A stretch of 45,170 nucleotides of DNA from Pseudofrankia coriaricola (GTDB taxonomy: Bacteria; Actinomycetota; Actinomycetes; Frankiales; Frankiaceae), in contig NZ_MBLO01000247.1 of assembly GCF_001854805.1 (NCBI RefSeq), positions 1 through 45,170 of the forward strand, read 5' to 3'. A program made the position numbers and the translations under genes. This document shows positions 32,414-41,781 of this stretch, one piece after another. Position 1 is the stretch's first letter, and every line of letters begins with the position of its first letter. The notes beneath the pieces were generated by a model. The model did no database searches. It worked only from the letters and a program-made list of their open reading frames with translations, and had not been told where the DNA came from.

Positions 32414-33373
32414 TCAGTGCTGGGCGAACTGACTGTTGGTCGTCTGCACGGCCGAGGGCGCCAGGTTCACCGTATGGACGAGCTGCTCGCCGTACAGATC
32501 GGTGATCCTTACGGTGAACGGCCCCGGGCCGAGTCCCTGGGGCGCGACGAAGTAGTTCCACATCTCGCGTCCGAGGGCGACCCACGACCCGTTCACACGC
32601 ACCTCGAGCGAGACGACCGGGTTGCGGTGGTCGCGGACCTGGATGGCCAGCCAGTATGCCGACGATCCGTCCTTGATCTGGTACTGCACGGGGCCGAGGC
32701 TGGCCGGGCTGACCAGCCGCCAGGTGACGTTGACCTGCCCCGGGACGCCGCCCGCGATCCGCTCGAACGCCTGCGGGCTCAGGTCGACATGACCGGCGCC
32801 GCATTCCGGGCACCGGTCGGTGACCTTCACAACGGTGCTCCCGCCCGGCCCCTTGACCTCGATGTAGGCGCCGCAGGCGCGGGCGTTCTCGTAGTCCAGC
32901 TCGTTCATCGCGACCACCGGCATGGCGGGATCGTTCAGCCGGTCGAACATGCAGTTGCCGCCGCCGTCCGCGTCGTAGTGCGTCGCCGGGCCGGAGTAGA
33001 CGACGCCGGGCCTGATGCGCCCCGCCCCCACCGGTACGGGTGCCGGGCGCGAGGCCGGGCTGGTGGCGGGCGGCGCCGCGGGACGCGTGGACGTGGCGGG
33101 CCTTGTCTGCGAGGTCGGCGTCGTCGCCGACGGGCTGGCCGACGGCGATGGTGCCGCCGTGAACGTCGCGTCACCGGTAGACGGCTGGGCGGTGGTGGCC
33201 GTCGGTACCGGTGCCGCGGTGGCGGCGCTGGTCCGGGCCGGCGGCGCTGGCTGGGCCGGCCCGCCTGCGAAAGGGAGCTGGCAGCCCGCGATGGCCGCGG
33301 CGATGGCCGTCGCCGTCGCGGCGCCCAGCAGTGCGCGCCGCAACGGCGCGGTGGCGGCAGAAAAAGGGGACAC
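32414..33373 (-). CDS. Expansin-like lipoprotein
   Basis: 319 aa from a GTG at 33373, with AGGAAGG 8 bases upstream; longer forms lack a signal sequence at the N-terminus. A lipoprotein signal (LRRALLGAATATAIAAAIAGC) puts the lipidated Cys at 31. A Thr/Pro/Ala-rich linker runs to about 110. Then comes a double-psi beta-barrel (about 115-215) with GPATHYDADGGGNCMF and VTDRCPECGAGHVDLS, and a CBM63-like D2 domain (SAYWLAIQVRDHRNPV, EMWNYFVAPQGLG). The order and motifs fit bacterial expansins of the EXLX1 type, which loosen cellulose/wall polymers without hydrolysis. The conserved acidic residues of domain 1 and aromatic residues of D2 are present. Confidence 0.85.
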   Translation of the reverse strand: MSPFSAATAPLRRALLGAATATAIAAAIAGCQLPFAGGPAQPAPPARTSAATAAPVPTATTAQPSTGDATFTAAPSPSASPSATTPTSQTRPATSTRPAAPPATSPASRPAPVPVGAGRIRPGVVYSGPATHYDADGGGNCMFDRLNDPAMPVVAMNELDYENARACGAYIEVKGPGGSTVVKVTDRCPECGAGHVDLSPQAFERIAGGVPGQVNVTWRLVSPASLGPVQYQIKDGSSAYWLAIQVRDHRNPVVSLEVRVNGSWVALGREMWNYFVAPQGLGPGPFTVRITDLYGEQLVHTVNLAPSAVQTTNSQFAQH

Positions 33374-33667
33374 CAGAAATGCCTTCCTGGCCAGAACGCC
33401 GCAAACAGCCGGCGCTAAGGATCCCCTCCTGAAATTGGAGATTAACCGGAGCTGGAACGGCCGTCGAGCGTCAGCGGCCGGAATGGCGAACACATGCCGG
33501 CGAGTAGGGAAAACATGTTCCGGCGGAGTGCCGCTGGTGTGGCTTGTCTCCCGCGCTCGACGTGCCCGAGGCCCGCGCCGAGAACCGGAGTAACGAGATC
33601 GGGGCTCGTGTTGGCCGTACGAGGGAGAACCTTGCACCAGAGGCGGCGAAGGCGAAGGAGCGTGGCG

Positions 33668-34231
33668 GTGGGTGTCGAGACGAGGATCCTGCTCGTGTCC
33701 GGGAGCACGCGCGACGGCTCGACGAACACCGCCGCGCTGCGCACCGCCCAGGCGGTCGCTCCCGCCGGCGTCGTTGCGGATCTCTACCAGGGCCTGGCGG
33801 GGCTGCCGGCCTTCGTCCCCGACGGTGACGAGGCGGCCCACCCGGCTGTGACCGAGCTGCGGCGGCGCGTCGGCGCGGCGGACGCGGTGCTGTTCTGCAC
33901 CCCGGAGTACGCGGGATCGCTGCCGGGCGGCCTGAAGAACCTCCTCGACTGGACGGTCGGCGGCGGCGAGCTCTATGGCAAGCCGGTCGCCTGGGTCAAC
34001 GTGGCCGCCGAGGGCCGAGGGGGCGGGGCGGACGCCACGCTCGCCACCGTGTTGGGCTATGTCGGCGCGGCCGTCGTGGCGCCGGGCCCGGTGCGGATCT
34101 TCGTGCCGCGGGACGCGGTGGGGCCGGACGGGCTGATCGGCGACGAGTCCGTACGGGCCGCGCTGCGGGAGGTGCTCGAGCAGGTCGCCGGGAAGGCGCC
34201 GGGTGCCAGCGCGTCCGGGACGGGTGTCTGA
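33668..34231 (+). CDS. NADPH-dependent FMN reductase
   Basis: 187 aa from the GTG at 33668, the second of two GTGs; AAGGAG is 7 bases from it but only 1 from the first. It has a flavodoxin-like fold with the phosphate loop GSTRDGSTNTAAL at 9-21 and the isoalloxazine-side signature TPEYAGSLPGGLKNLLDW (about 75-95). It should reduce FMN, quinones or similar with NADPH. It is divergent from the expansin gene and followed convergently by the response-regulator gene. Confidence 0.9.
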   Translation: MGVETRILLVSGSTRDGSTNTAALRTAQAVAPAGVVADLYQGLAGLPAFVPDGDEAAHPAVTELRRRVGAADAVLFCTPEYAGSLPGGLKNLLDWTVGGGELYGKPVAWVNVAAEGRGGGADATLATVLGYVGAAVVAPGPVRIFVPRDAVGPDGLIGDESVRAALREVLEQVAGKAPGASASGTGV

Positions 34232-34280
34232 CCTGGCGGCGTGGCCGGGGCGAACCGCGCGGGTTCTCGGAGGATCGGCG

Positions 34281-34997
34281 TCACGAGTCGGCGCGGCCGA
34301 CGCCTGGGGTGATCAGTCCCGTCTCGTAGGCCACGATGACGGCCTGCGCGCGGTCGCGTACCTGGAGCTTGGACAGGATGCGCGCCACATGGGTCTTCAC
34401 GGTCGCCTCGCTGAGCTGGAACCGTACGGCGAGCTCGGCGTTGCTCAGGCCCCTGGCCAGGAGCTCGAGGACCTCGAGCTCGCGGCGGGTGAGCGCGGCC
34501 AGGTCGCGGTGCAGGCCCACGGCCCGGTCGTCCCGGGAGGCGAAGCGCTCGACGAGGCGGCGCGTGATGGCGGGGGCGAGCAGGGCGTCGCCCGAGCGGA
34601 CCAGCCGGACCGCGGCGACCAGATGCTCGGGGCTCACGTCCTTGAGCAGGAAGCCGCTGGCCCCGGCGGTCAGCGCCGCGTAGACGTAGCGGTCGAGATC
34701 GAACGTGGTGAGCATGATGACCCGCGGGGCGGTTGCCGGGGTGGTCGCAGGGTCGGTTGCCGGATCGGTCGGTCGGCCGGCGAGGATCCGCCGGGTGGCT
34801 TCCAGCCCGTCCATCTGCGGCATCCGGATGTCCATGAGCACGACGTCGGGGCGGGTGCGGCGGACCGCGTCGACGGCCTGTGCGCCGTCGGCGACCGCCG
34901 CGACGACGTCGATCCCGTCGGCGGCGAGGATCATCCTGAACCCGGAGCGGACCAGTGCCTGGTCGTCCGCGACGACGACCCGCGGCGGCCCGGTCAC
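34281..34997 (-). CDS. NarL/LuxR-type response regulator
   Basis: 238 aa from a GTG at 34997 that overlaps the kinase stop (GTGA). The receiver domain (5-135) has VVVADDQALVR and phospho-accepting Asp in PDVVLMDIRMPQMDG. The LuxR HTH lies at about 165-225 (LTRREVEL-type: LTRRELEVLELLARGLSNAELA). Between helix 3 and strand 4 an unusual TDPATDPATTPATA insertion of about 14 residues is encoded by a degenerate repeat. It is the output partner of the adjacent histidine kinase and likely acts on the divergent ABC transporter. Confidence 0.93.
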   Translation of the reverse strand: MTGPPRVVVADDQALVRSGFRMILAADGIDVVAAVADGAQAVDAVRRTRPDVVLMDIRMPQMDGLEATRRILAGRPTDPATDPATTPATAPRVIMLTTFDLDRYVYAALTAGASGFLLKDVSPEHLVAAVRLVRSGDALLAPAITRRLVERFASRDDRAVGLHRDLAALTRRELEVLELLARGLSNAELAVRFQLSEATVKTHVARILSKLQVRDRAQAVIVAYETGLITPGVGRADS

Positions 34998-36481
34998 CCC
35001 TCCTCCACCGGAATCACGGCCCGGACCCGGTAGCCGCCGGTGGGGCGTTTCCCCGCCCGAAGGGTGCCCCCGTAGACGGCGAGCCGCTCGCGCAGGCCGA
35101 TCAGCCCGCGGCCGCTGCCCGTCCCGGCCGGCGCCGTGGCGACGCCGCCGGTGTCGGTCACCTCGACCCGCAGGGCGTCGGCCGCGTAGGCGATGGTGAT
35201 CGCGACGTGGGCGCCGGCGGCGTGCTTGACCGTGTTGGTCAGCGCCTCCTGCACGACCCGGTAGGCGGCCAGGTCCACACCCACCGGCAGCGGAACCGGA
35301 GCTCCGGTCACGGTCAGCTCGACGGGCACGCCGGTGTCGCGGACCCGGCTGGCGAGCGCCGCTACCTGGTCGAGACCGGGCTGTGGCGCGAGGTCCGCCG
35401 TGCCCGCCGGGTCCGGCCCGTCGCCCGCCATGGTGAGCAGGCCCATCACATGGCGCAGCTCGGCCATCGCGGCGCGGCCGCCGGCCTCGACCGCCAGCAG
35501 CGCCTCCCGGGCCTCGCCGGGCGCCGCCTCGAGCACCTTGCGGGCCGCGCCGGCCTGCACCACCATCACGCTGACATTGTGGGTCACCACGTCGTGGAGC
35601 TCGCGGGCGATCCGGGAACGCTCCCGCTCCACCGCCAGCCGGGTCGTCGCCTCCTGCTCGGCTTCCAGGGCGACGAGCCGCTGCCTCCAGGTATGGATGG
35701 TGTTGGCCGCGATACCAATCGGCACCAGCACGAGAAGCGGAAAATAGATCGACCTGATTTCCAGGAAACCGCGGAACTCGAGCGGGGCGATCAAAGTCGC
35801 GCACACTGCCACGGCAGCCAGCGCGCCCGCTCGGTAAGGGCTGTACCGCGCGGCGCTGTAGCCGGCGATGACGCAGGAGGCGAACAGGAACTCGCCCGCC
35901 ATCTGGTCACCCGCGTACAGGCGGAACAGCAGCACCGAGCCGATCGTGGCGCCGAACGCCGCCAGCGGGTAGCGGCGGCGGACGACCAGCGGCGCCGCGG
36001 TCAGGGCCGCCGCCAGGACCAGCCACCAGACGTGGCCACCGTCGTGCGTCACGAGGGTGACCACGGAGTAGTCGCCGCCGGGCGCGGCGGGCGGCGCCGG
36101 CGGGTCGGGGGGCAGCAGCGGCGCGTCGGGGGGCAACAGCGGCGCGAGCCTGTCCGGCGGTATGAGCCTGCCTGGCACGATGACCAGCCCGTCGCCCCGG
36201 TACTTCCTCGCGGCCGCGGCCGTCGCCGTGGCCAGGGCGAGCGCCAGGATCACATCGGCGAGCCAGGCCCAGGGGGAGAGGGACGGCCGCTGGACGGTGG
36301 TCCCGCGTAGTTCCGCGGCGCCGCCACGCAGGCGGCCCGCGATCGCCGTCCATCGCCCCGATCCGGCGGGGGCCGTCCCGGCGAACCGGTGCCAGGAGGC
36401 GACGCGCGGCCGGTGGCCCGCGGCCCGCGGCGGTCTCGCGTCCTCCTCGCGCCGGCCCTGGGTGCTCGCTGTCCGGTTCAC
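34994..36481 (-). CDS. NarL-type sensor histidine kinase (HisKA_3)
   Basis: 495 aa from a GTG at 36481. A cytoplasmic N-terminal tail is followed by about five transmembrane segments. An extracytoplasmic proline-rich loop (PPDRLAPLLPPDAPLLPPDPP) lies between the first two. The dimerisation helix carries the phospho-His 296 in RIARELHDVVTHNVSVMV. The HATPase domain has ALTNTVKHA and GLIGLRERLAVYGG. It is translationally coupled to the response regulator. It sits divergent from an ABC transporter, a layout often used for sensing envelope-active drugs. The signal is unknown. Confidence 0.92.
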   Translation of the reverse strand: MNRTASTQGRREEDARPPRAAGHRPRVASWHRFAGTAPAGSGRWTAIAGRLRGGAAELRGTTVQRPSLSPWAWLADVILALALATATAAAARKYRGDGLVIVPGRLIPPDRLAPLLPPDAPLLPPDPPAPPAAPGGDYSVVTLVTHDGGHVWWLVLAAALTAAPLVVRRRYPLAAFGATIGSVLLFRLYAGDQMAGEFLFASCVIAGYSAARYSPYRAGALAAVAVCATLIAPLEFRGFLEIRSIYFPLLVLVPIGIAANTIHTWRQRLVALEAEQEATTRLAVERERSRIARELHDVVTHNVSVMVVQAGAARKVLEAAPGEAREALLAVEAGGRAAMAELRHVMGLLTMAGDGPDPAGTADLAPQPGLDQVAALASRVRDTGVPVELTVTGAPVPLPVGVDLAAYRVVQEALTNTVKHAAGAHVAITIAYAADALRVEVTDTGGVATAPAGTGSGRGLIGLRERLAVYGGTLRAGKRPTGGYRVRAVIPVEEG

Positions 36482-36536
36482 CGCATCAGTGTGGCAAGGC
36501 CGGGCACCCGCGACATCCACCCAGGTGAGCAGGGCG

Positions 36537-36557
36537 CTACATCGTGCGCCTACATCG
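36537..36557. promoter_or_regulatory. Direct repeat CTACATCG, possible response-regulator site
   Basis: CTACATCG occurs at 36537-36544 and 36550-36557, 13 bases apart, in the 219-bp region between the divergent kinase and ABC transporter genes. The position suits a binding site of the response regulator, but the pairing is inferred. Confidence 0.4.
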
Positions 36558-36700
36558 CAGGGATGACCCCGTTCCGGATCACCTGGCTGGGGTAGCCAAC
36601 GTCGCCATCGCGGCCGACGTGCACACCGGGGCAGTCGATCTAGCGTCCGTCCGGACCTTGCCCGACCCGACCTTTCCCGACCCAACCCGATGGGGGACGC

Positions 36701-37390
36701 GTGGACGCGCCGATGATGGAGATCCGTGACGTGACGAAGAAGTATGCCGGCGGGACGGCGGCCCTGGCCGACCTGTCGCTGACCGTGCGCGCGGGCGAGG
36801 CGCTGGCCGTCCTCGGGCCGTCCGGCAGCGGCAAATCGACGCTGCTGAACATGATCGCCGGTCTGGACAGGCCGAGCACCGGCAGCATCACGGTCGACGG
36901 CGTCCGCGTGGACGCGCTGAGCGAGGCCGCCTCGGCGAAGTACCGGCGCGCCCGGATCGGCATGGTCTTCCAGTTCTTCAACCTGCTGGACGACCTGACC
37001 GTCTTCGACAACGTCCTGCTGCCCGCCCAGCTCGCCGGGATGCCCCGCGCGAAGGCCCGTGCCCGGGCGGCCGAGCTGCTGGACTACCTCGGCCTGCGCC
37101 GGCACACCCACGCCTACCCGGGCCGGCTGTCCGGCGGCGAGCGCCAGCGCGTCGCCGTCGCCCGGGCACTGATCAACCGGCCCGCCCTGCTGCTGGCCGA
37201 CGAGCCGACCGGCGCGCTCGACCGCGCCTCCGGCGTAGAGGTCACCCGGCTGCTGACCGAGCTGCACGAGGACGGGCAGACAATCCTGCTGGTCACCCAC
37301 GACGTCGCGCTCGCCGAGTCCTGCGCGAGCCGGACCATCGAGCTGGTCGACGGCGCGATCACCCGGGACGTCACGGCGGCGGCCCGATGA
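36701..37390 (+). CDS. ABC transporter ATP-binding protein (MacB/LolD type)
   Basis: 229 aa from the GTG at 36701, with GGGGGA just upstream. Walker A is GPSGSGKST (39-47), the signature is LSGGERQR (143-150), Walker B is LLLADEPTGALD (about 163-174), and the switch His is in LLVTHD. The Q-loop reads VFQFFNLL as in MacB/LolD/SalX-type ATPases. It drives the permease encoded next, whose ATG overlaps this stop (ATGA). It is controlled, by position, by the divergent two-component system. Confidence 0.95.
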   Translation: MDAPMMEIRDVTKKYAGGTAALADLSLTVRAGEALAVLGPSGSGKSTLLNMIAGLDRPSTGSITVDGVRVDALSEAASAKYRRARIGMVFQFFNLLDDLTVFDNVLLPAQLAGMPRAKARARAAELLDYLGLRRHTHAYPGRLSGGERQRVAVARALINRPALLLADEPTGALDRASGVEVTRLLTELHEDGQTILLVTHDVALAESCASRTIELVDGAITRDVTAAAR

Positions 37391-39969
37391 CCGCGAGCCC
37401 CGGTGCGGTGGGTACGCAGAGCGTCCCGCCCGGCGGTCGCCCCGACGGGACGCCTGGCCGCGAGCCTGGCCGCGGGCCTGAGGGTCGGTCGGGTGGCCGG
37501 CCAGGGGGCCGCCGGCTGACCGGCCCGCTGGGCGCGGTGGTGCGCGCCGGCGTCGGCCGGCACCGGGTGCGGACCGTGGTGATGACGCTGACCGTCCTCG
37601 TGGCGGTGACCGCGTCGGTTCTGGCCGCCGGGCTGCTGGTGGCCTCCGACGCGCCGTTCGACCGCGCGTTCGCCGGGCAGCATGGCGCTCACCTGGCCGG
37701 GCAGTTCGACGGCACGAAGGTCACCGGCGCTCAGCTCGCAGCCACCGCGCGCCTGACCGGCGTCACGGCCGCGGCCGGGCCGTTCCCGACGGTGCCGGCA
37801 CGGCCGCGGACCACCACGGACGGGGGAACGGACGGGGGGAACCTACCGCCGGACATCGACCTGCCGCCGTTGACCGTCGTCGGTCGGGCCGACCCCGGTG
37901 GGCCGGTCGACCACGTCACCCTGCTGACGGGCCGGTGGGCCACCGGCCCCGGGCAGATCGTGCTCGACGCCGGTGCCGACGGCGTACCATCGCTGCCGCT
38001 GGGAGCCGGCCTGCGGTTCCCCGGGCTGGCGGGCAGCCCGACGCTGACGGTGGTCGGCACAGCCCGGTCGGTCAGCCACACCGCCGACGCCTGGGTCGTC
38101 CCCGCGCAGATCCCGGCGCTGACCGCCACCGGCACGACGGCGGGCTACCAGATGCTGTACCGATTCGCCGCCGCCGCCACCGACGGCCAGATCACGGCCG
38201 GCCGGGCCGCGATCGCGTCGGCGGTCCCGCCCGGCGCGCTGACCGGCGCGCAGTCCTATCTGGCCGTCCGGCAGACCGCGAACGCGAACTCCGCCGCGTT
38301 CGTGCCGTTCGTGGCGGCCTTCGGCGTCCTCGGGCTGGCCATGTCCGCTCTGATCATCGGGATCGTCGTCAGCGGCGCGGTCGGCGCCGCCACCCGGCGC
38401 ATCGGGATCCTCAAGTCGCTCGGCTTCACCCCGGCGCAGGTCGTGCGCGCCTACCTCGGGCAGGCGCTGATCCCCGCGTCGGTGGGCGTCGTCCTCGGTG
38501 TGCTGGGCGGGAACCTGCTGGCGGTCCCGGTGCTGCGCGAGCAGGCGGACGCCTACGGCAGCACGGCCCCGTCGATTCCCGTCTGGGTCGACATCGCCGT
38601 CGCCGCCGCCGCGCTCGCGGTGGTCGCCGGCGCCGCCCTCGCGCCCGCGCTGCGCGCCGGACGTCTGAGCACCGTCGAGGCGATCAGCGCTGGCCGGGCA
38701 CCCCGGGCCGGTCATGGGCGCCCGGTGGCGCGGCTGACCGGTCGGATGCCGGTGCCGCGCGCCCTGGGGATCGGTCTCGCCCATCCGTTCGCCCGCCCCG
38801 CTCGGTCGGCGGTGCTCGCCGCCGCGGTCGGCTTCGGCGCCATCGGGGTCACCTTCGCCGTCGGCCTGGGAATCAGCCTGGGCGACATACAGGCCGCGGG
38901 CAACCGCGACGCGGTCGGGCCGGTCACGGTGTTCACCATGGGGCCGCCCGACAGGGAGAACGCGGGCCCGCCAGGCCCGCGCGCTGGCGGTGGCCCACCG
39001 GCCGCCCCCGCCCCGGCACTCGGCGCCCCTGACCCGACGGCGACCGCTCCAGACCCGACGGCTGTCGCCGCCGCGATCACCGCGCAGCCGGGAACACGCC
39101 ACTTCTACGGCCGCACGGAGGCCCAGGTGAGTGTCACCGGGATCACCGGAGCGACCACCGTCGCGGCGTACCAGGGTGACTCGTCCTGGGCGGCTTACCA
39201 GATGATCTCAGGAACCTGGTTCAGCGGGCCCGGCCAGGCCGTCGTCGGCACCCGGTTCCTGCATGCCGCCGGGATCCGGGTCGGGGACACCGTGACCGCC
39301 ACGGACCAGGGGCACAGCGTCCGGCTCCGGATCGTGGGCGAAGCCCTCGACCTCCACAACGACGGCATGACCCTGCTGACCGACATCTCCACCCTCACCG
39401 GCCTCGGCCTCGACGCGCGGCCGGACGAGTTCCACGTCGACCTGAAGCCCGGGACCGACCTGGCGGGGTACATCCGAACGCTCGACACCGCGGTGGCACC
39501 GATCGGAGCATCGGCCCAGGCCACCACCACCGGGAGTTCCGACGTGATCGCCACGATGGAGGCGCTGATCGCGATGCTCACCCTCGGGCTCAGCGTCGTG
39601 GCGGCCCTCGGCGTCCTCAACACGGTCGTGCTCGACACCCGGGAGCGCGCCCATGACCTGGGCGTCCTCAAGGCGCTCGGTATGACGCCTCGACAGACCG
39701 TCGGCATGGTCATCGCCTCGATTGCCGGCCTCGGGGCGGTCGCGGGCCTCGTCGGCGTGCCCGTCGGGATCGCGCTGCACCACGCGGTGGTTCCGATGAT
39801 GGGCCACGCGGTCGGCACAGGAATCCCGCACGCCGACATCGCTGTCTACCACCCGGGCGTGGTGGTCCCGCTGGCTCTGGGCGGGCTGGTCATCGCGGTG
39901 GCGGGCGCGCTGCTGCCCGCCAGCTGGGCGGCGAGAACCCGAGCAACTGTCGCGCTGCGAACCGAGTAG
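37387..39969 (+). CDS. FtsX-family ABC transporter permease
   Basis: 860 aa. An Arg/Gly/Pro-rich N-terminal tail of about 45 residues is followed by TM1 (about 63-87) and a large extracytoplasmic region. The first FtsX domain spans about 304-435 and contains RRIGILKSLGFTPAQVVRAYLG. A second TM/extracytoplasmic unit starts near 468, and the second FtsX domain spans about 722-860, with DTRERAHDLGVLKALGMTPRQTV. This duplicated FtsX layout is normal for actinobacterial mechanotransmission-type ABC systems that export or remove lipids, lipoproteins or antimicrobials. The second extracytoplasmic loop holds a Pro/Gly-rich insertion near 520-560. Confidence 0.93.
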   Translation: MTASPGAVGTQSVPPGGRPDGTPGREPGRGPEGRSGGRPGGRRLTGPLGAVVRAGVGRHRVRTVVMTLTVLVAVTASVLAAGLLVASDAPFDRAFAGQHGAHLAGQFDGTKVTGAQLAATARLTGVTAAAGPFPTVPARPRTTTDGGTDGGNLPPDIDLPPLTVVGRADPGGPVDHVTLLTGRWATGPGQIVLDAGADGVPSLPLGAGLRFPGLAGSPTLTVVGTARSVSHTADAWVVPAQIPALTATGTTAGYQMLYRFAAAATDGQITAGRAAIASAVPPGALTGAQSYLAVRQTANANSAAFVPFVAAFGVLGLAMSALIIGIVVSGAVGAATRRIGILKSLGFTPAQVVRAYLGQALIPASVGVVLGVLGGNLLAVPVLREQADAYGSTAPSIPVWVDIAVAAAALAVVAGAALAPALRAGRLSTVEAISAGRAPRAGHGRPVARLTGRMPVPRALGIGLAHPFARPARSAVLAAAVGFGAIGVTFAVGLGISLGDIQAAGNRDAVGPVTVFTMGPPDRENAGPPGPRAGGGPPAAPAPALGAPDPTATAPDPTAVAAAITAQPGTRHFYGRTEAQVSVTGITGATTVAAYQGDSSWAAYQMISGTWFSGPGQAVVGTRFLHAAGIRVGDTVTATDQGHSVRLRIVGEALDLHNDGMTLLTDISTLTGLGLDARPDEFHVDLKPGTDLAGYIRTLDTAVAPIGASAQATTTGSSDVIATMEALIAMLTLGLSVVAALGVLNTVVLDTRERAHDLGVLKALGMTPRQTVGMVIASIAGLGAVAGLVGVPVGIALHHAVVPMMGHAVGTGIPHADIAVYHPGVVVPLALGGLVIAVAGALLPASWAARTRATVALRTE

Positions 39970-39980
39970 CCAGCAGCCGG

Positions 39981-40016
39981 TGGGAGATCCGGCCCCCGAC
40001 CATGCCGGATCTCCCA
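39981..40016. terminator. Bidirectional terminator hairpin
   Basis: TGGGAGATCCGGC (39981-39993) and GCCGGATCTCCCA (40004-40016) form a perfect 13-bp stem with a 10-base loop. It lies between the convergent permease and XRE genes and can serve both. Confidence 0.7.
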
Positions 40017-40046
40017 TCGGTACGTTCACCGCCCGTGCGGGCTGCC

Positions 40047-40916
40047 TCAGGCCGTGGGCGACGTCCCCGGCGCCGTCGACCACTGCGTCCCGAGGACCTT
40101 GAGCAGCTGGAGCGCCCGGTGGGTGGGCGTCCCGGGGGCGGCCGTGTACAGGATGATCCAGTGGTCGCGCTCGGGGTCGTGCAGCGCGTCGCAGTCGAGG
40201 TCGAGCCAGCCGACCTCGGGATGCCGGATGCGTTTGTGGGTCGAGCGGCGCACCTGGAGGTCGCGCTCGGCCCACAGCCGGCGGAACTCCTCGCTGACGT
40301 CGAGCAGTCGCCGGACCAGGTCGCGGATGCCCGGATCGCGGGGATAGCGGGCCGTGGCGGCGCGCAGGTCCGCCACCGACTCGCGGGCGAACCGCTCCAC
40401 GCTGGTCGGGTCGTGCCGTTCCCGAGCGCCGGCCCGGGTGAAGAAACGCCAGATGACGTTGCGTTCGGCCGGTGGGAGGGCCGAGAGGTCGCCGAGCAGC
40501 GCCGCGCCCATCGGGTTCCACGCCAGGATGTCGTACTTGGCGTCGCAGACCAGGGCGGGCGCGTCGTCGAAGCGGTCCAGCAGGTGCAGGACCCCTGGAC
40601 TGACGTCGGACGACAGGACGGACGCGGTGGGCGGCTGCTCGCCGGACAGATGGTGCAGGTAGGCGCGTTCGGCGTCGGAGAGCCGCAGCGCCCGGCTGAT
40701 GGCGCCGAGGATCTGACCGGACGGGCGTGGCCCGCGGCCCTGTTCGAGGCGGACGTAGTAGTCGACCGACATGCCGGCCAGCTGGGCGACCTCCTGGCGG
40801 CGCAGCCCCGGCGTACGGCGGCGCGGCCCGGCCGGCAGGCCCACGTCCGCCGGCTGTACCCGGGCGCGCCGCCCGCGCAGGAAGGCCGCCATCTCGTCGC
40901 GGCCGGCCTGGTCCAT
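40047..40916 (-). CDS. XRE regulator with MmyB-like ligand domain
   Basis: 289 aa from the ATG at 40916 (MDQAGRDEMAAFLRGRRARVQP). The HTH region reads LPAGPRRRTPGLRRQEVAQLAGMSVDYYVRLEQGRGPRP in the fixed family order. The MmyB-like domain (about 105-280) includes ALVCDAKYDILAWNPMGAALLGD and a C-terminal WIILYTAAPGTPTHRALQLL. Regulators of this type are usually divergent from an SDR or similar enzyme that they repress. Here the divergent gene is the SDR at 41020. Ligand unknown; no clean operator was found in the 100-base gap. Confidence 0.92.
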   Translation of the reverse strand: MDQAGRDEMAAFLRGRRARVQPADVGLPAGPRRRTPGLRRQEVAQLAGMSVDYYVRLEQGRGPRPSGQILGAISRALRLSDAERAYLHHLSGEQPPTASVLSSDVSPGVLHLLDRFDDAPALVCDAKYDILAWNPMGAALLGDLSALPPAERNVIWRFFTRAGARERHDPTSVERFARESVADLRAATARYPRDPGIRDLVRRLLDVSEEFRRLWAERDLQVRRSTHKRIRHPEVGWLDLDCDALHDPERDHWIILYTAAPGTPTHRALQLLKVLGTQWSTAPGTSPTA

Positions 40917-41019
40917 GACACGAGGGTGTACCCGCGCGGGTCCGCGAACCATGGGACCGCCGATACCAGCCTCGGGACTGCTCTCCTCATGGCCGGTCCC
41001 CGACGTGACGGTGAAACTC

Positions 41020-41781
41020 ATGACCTCCCACGAACCCGCTTCCCAGGCCTCCCTTCGCAAGATCGTGCTCGTCACCGGCGCGAACAAGGGAATCGGTCTC
41101 GCCACGGCGGCGGCCGTCGCCAGGCAGGGCCACACCGTGCTGCTCGGCGCGCGCAGCCCCGAACTGGGCGAGGCGGCGGCCGCGGCGCTCGCCCAGCAGG
41201 GACTGGACGCCGCGTTTCTCCACCTGGACGTCACGGACGAGGCGACGATCGCGCACGCGGCCGCGGTCATCGACGCCCGGCACGGCCGGCTGGACATCCT
41301 CGTCAACAACGCCGGCATCACCCGCGACCAGGGGCGCACGCCCTCCACGCTGCCGGTCGCCGCGCTGCGCGAGGTCTACGAGACCAACGTCTTCGGCGTC
41401 GTGGCCGTCACGAACGCCCTGATCGGTCTGCTGCGCCGGTCACCCGGCGCGGTCATCGGCAACGTCTCCAGCGGCCTGGGCACCTTCGCCTTCCTGGCCG
41501 ATCCCGATCCGACGCTGGGAAGATACGCGCAGCTGCTCGGCTACAACTCGTCCAAGGCGGCGCTGAACGCCATCACGCTGATCTACGCGCACGAGCTCCG
41601 CCCGTTCGGCATCACCGTCAACGCGCTCTCCCCGGGCTACTGCGCTACCGACCTCAACGGCCACACCGGTTGGGACAGCGCCGAGGAGGGCGGCGCCCGC
41701 ATCGCGGCCCAGGTGCTCGCCAGGCACGACGAGGGCTCGGGAGTGTTCCTGAACGAGAACGGCGGTACCTACCCCTGGTGA
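41020..41781 (+). CDS. SDR family oxidoreductase
   Basis: 253 aa from the ATG at 41020; a GTG at 41011 is in frame. Cofactor motif TGANKGIG lies at about 19-26, the NNAG motif in LVNNAGITRD, Ser in NVSSGLG, and the catalytic Y175 and K179 in GYNSSKAALN. The ANKGIG and SSKAALN forms match carbonyl-reductase-like SDRs. It is probably an NADPH ketone/quinone reductase. Its 3' end and stop lie within a 16-bp duplication. It is divergent from the XRE regulator. Confidence 0.93.
   Translation: MTSHEPASQASLRKIVLVTGANKGIGLATAAAVARQGHTVLLGARSPELGEAAAAALAQQGLDAAFLHLDVTDEATIAHAAAVIDARHGRLDILVNNAGITRDQGRTPSTLPVAALREVYETNVFGVVAVTNALIGLLRRSPGAVIGNVSSGLGTFAFLADPDPTLGRYAQLLGYNSSKAALNAITLIYAHELRPFGITVNALSPGYCATDLNGHTGWDSAEEGGARIAAQVLARHDEGSGVFLNENGGTYPW

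Noticed and set aside
34203-36310. Two plus-strand ORFs opposite the two-component genes
   Set aside because: The compositions are those of antisense frames. The kinase and regulator motifs on the minus strand are unambiguous.
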